Shown: in pieces, positions 6,266-6,999 of the stretch
How the letters are laid out: every line of letters starts with the position of its first letter
Position numbering within the stretch: the first letter of the stretch is position 1
Assembly: GCA_023252065.1 (NCBI GenBank)
Contig: JAHEXO010000114.1
Location: 1 to 6,999, forward strand
Length of the DNA stretch: 6,999 nucleotides
Direction of reading: 5' to 3'
Source of the DNA: Nocardioides sp.
Lineage (GTDB): Bacteria > Actinomycetota > Actinomycetes > Propionibacteriales > Nocardioidaceae
Notes under the pieces: generated by a model
The model's input: the letters and a program-made list of their open reading frames with translations, nothing else
Told to the model about the DNA's origin: nothing
Databases searched by the model: none
Program-made: the position numbers and the translations under genes

Positions 6266-6771
6266 CGCGCGCCCGCAGGCTCCAGGCGGGTGAACAGACG
6301 CATCAGGACGGGGACCACGAACGGCGCCAGCAGGACGTCCCACAGCAGCGCGACCAGGATCACCCGGGCCACGTCGCCGGCGCCGGCCACCGCATCGCCC
6401 AGGACGAGTCCGGTCAGGGCGTAGACCGACGTGCCGACGAACGACGACGCGGCCACCGTCGCCACGATCGTGCCCACGGTCGGACGGGTGTCCTGCCGCA
6501 TCAGCCCGGCGACGTAGCCCACGAGCACCAGGGCGAGCGCCCAGCGTCCCGCGACGTGGTCGGCGGGCGGCGCGAGGTCGAGGAGCAGGCCGGCGAAGAA
6601 GCCGAGGGTGGCGGCGAAGGCCGGGCCCCGCACCAGGGCGGCGGCCACGACCACCAGCAGGCAGAAGTTGGGGACGATCCCCTCCCACGCGAGGTGGGGG
6701 AAGACCGCGACCTGGAGGACCAGGGCGACCACGACGAGGCCGGCGGCCACCAGCACGCGCCCGGACCTCAT
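6262..6771 (-). CDS. mreD: Rod shape-determining membrane protein MreD
   Basis: A 169-residue, highly hydrophobic protein with about five to six membrane segments, the usual size for MreD. The N-terminus has a short basic lead (M-R-S-G-R) and a long helix, followed by P-N-F-C-L-L-V-V-V near 34-42. A G-F-F-A-G-L-L-L-D-L-A motif sits near 57-67, the family's conserved glycine/aspartate turn, and W-D-V-L-L-A-P-F-V-V-P near 144-154 is the usual C-terminal block. MreD is an inner-membrane scaffold of the elongation complex that works with MreC and regulates the PBP2/RodA pair; it has no known enzymatic activity. The ATG at 6771 overlaps the mreC stop (ATGA) and has GGGAG six bases upstream, inside mreC. 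Its stop overlaps the mrdA start (ATGA). Identification rests on hydrophobic pattern, these motifs and position between mreC and mrdA, since MreD sequences are weakly conserved. Confidence 0.92.
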   Translation of the reverse strand: MRSGRVLVAAGLVVVALVLQVAVFPHLAWEGIVPNFCLLVVVAAALVRGPAFAATLGFFAGLLLDLAPPADHVAGRWALALVLVGYVAGLMRQDTRPTVGTIVATVAASSFVGTSVYALTGLVLGDAVAGAGDVARVILVALLWDVLLAPFVVPVLMRLFTRLEPAGAR

Positions 6772-6999
6772 TGCAGGCTCCCGTCGGCCTCGACGACGGC
6801 CCGGTCGCTGTGCGTGCCGGACGGCACGACGACGCCGACCAGGTCGAGGGCGCCGAAGTCGACGTAGGGCCGGATCACCGCGCGCTGGGAGGACTCCCGG
6901 AGGCTGGCGTAGACCGCGGTGACCTGCCCGACCGGCACCCCCGCGACGTAGGGCGCGCCGCCACGGCTGCCCCAGGTGACGATGGAGTCGCCCTTGGCC
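6768..6999 (-). CDS. mreC: Rod shape-determining protein MreC, C-terminal part (runs off right edge)
   Basis: The last 76 residues of MreC are present; the N-terminus lies beyond the right edge. I translated it directly: it opens A-K-G-D-S-I-V-T-W-G-S-R-G-G-A-P-Y-V-A-G-V-P-V-G-Q-V and ends in a charged tail A-V-V-E-A-D-G-S-L-Q. The G-D-x-(I/L)-V-T-x-G-S-x-G-x-x-P-x-x-x-G-x-P-V-G-x-V pattern is the conserved beta-barrel core of MreC. The following R-P-Y-V-D-F-G-A-L-D-L-V-G-V-V-V is the usual closing strand (P-x-x-D-F-x-x-L-x-x-V-x-V-V). MreC is a single-pass membrane protein whose outside domain binds PBP2 and helps activate the elongation complex. Its TGA overlaps the mreD ATG as ATGA, so the two are translationally coupled. 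mreB is expected further right. Confidence 0.92.
   Translation of the reverse strand, partial: AKGDSIVTWGSRGGAPYVAGVPVGQVTAVYASLRESSQRAVIRPYVDFGALDLVGVVVPSGTHSDRAVVEADGSLQ
6778..6782 (-). promoter_or_regulatory. Ribosome binding site of mreD, inside the end of mreC
   Basis: GGGAG on the minus strand with a six-base spacer to the ATG at 6771. It lies in the last codons of mreC and supports the overlapping ATGA start of mreD. Confidence 0.6.

Overview
The window comes from a very GC-rich genome with strong G/C bias at third codon positions, GTG as well as ATG starts, and tightly overlapping genes. With the gene content, this points to a high-GC Gram-positive actinobacterium. A Nocardioides-like member of the Propionibacteriales is my best guess, from the style of the proteins only. 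All seven genes lie on the minus strand, so transcription runs from high to low coordinates. Coding density is close to complete, and no gene-free stretch exceeds about 115 bases.

The right-hand part (about 2955-6999) is the cell-elongation (rod complex) operon: the end of mreC, then mreD, mrdA (class B transpeptidase PBP2) and rodA (SEDS glycosyltransferase). Each junction is a 4-base stop/start overlap (ATGA, ATGA, GTGA), the signature of a translationally coupled operon. Known partners: MreC and MreD are membrane scaffolds, RodA polymerises glycan strands from lipid II, and PBP2 cross-links them and activates RodA. mreB would be expected to the right, outside the window, as in many actinobacteria.

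The left-hand part (1-2907) looks like a detoxification or drug-resistance block on the same strand. It holds a 14-helix DHA2-type MFS multidrug exporter, a two-domain protein (DinB/mycothiol-dependent maleylpyruvate isomerase-like domain plus SnoaL/NTF2-like domain), and the first 40 codons of a gene I recognise as Arr, the rifamycin ADP-ribosyltransferase. Arr runs off the left edge. The exporter and arr lack an obvious Shine-Dalgarno, and each has a TAnnnT -10-like hexamer placed so that transcription could begin at or within a few bases of the start codon (candidate leaderless mRNAs). Each also has a short palindrome just upstream of that hexamer.

I see no mobile element, tRNA, rRNA, CRISPR array or convincing intrinsic terminator. 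The elongation operon is conventional. The points most worth a second look are the arr/exporter/fusion-protein neighbourhood, the paired promoter architecture, and the cysteine pattern of PBP2.
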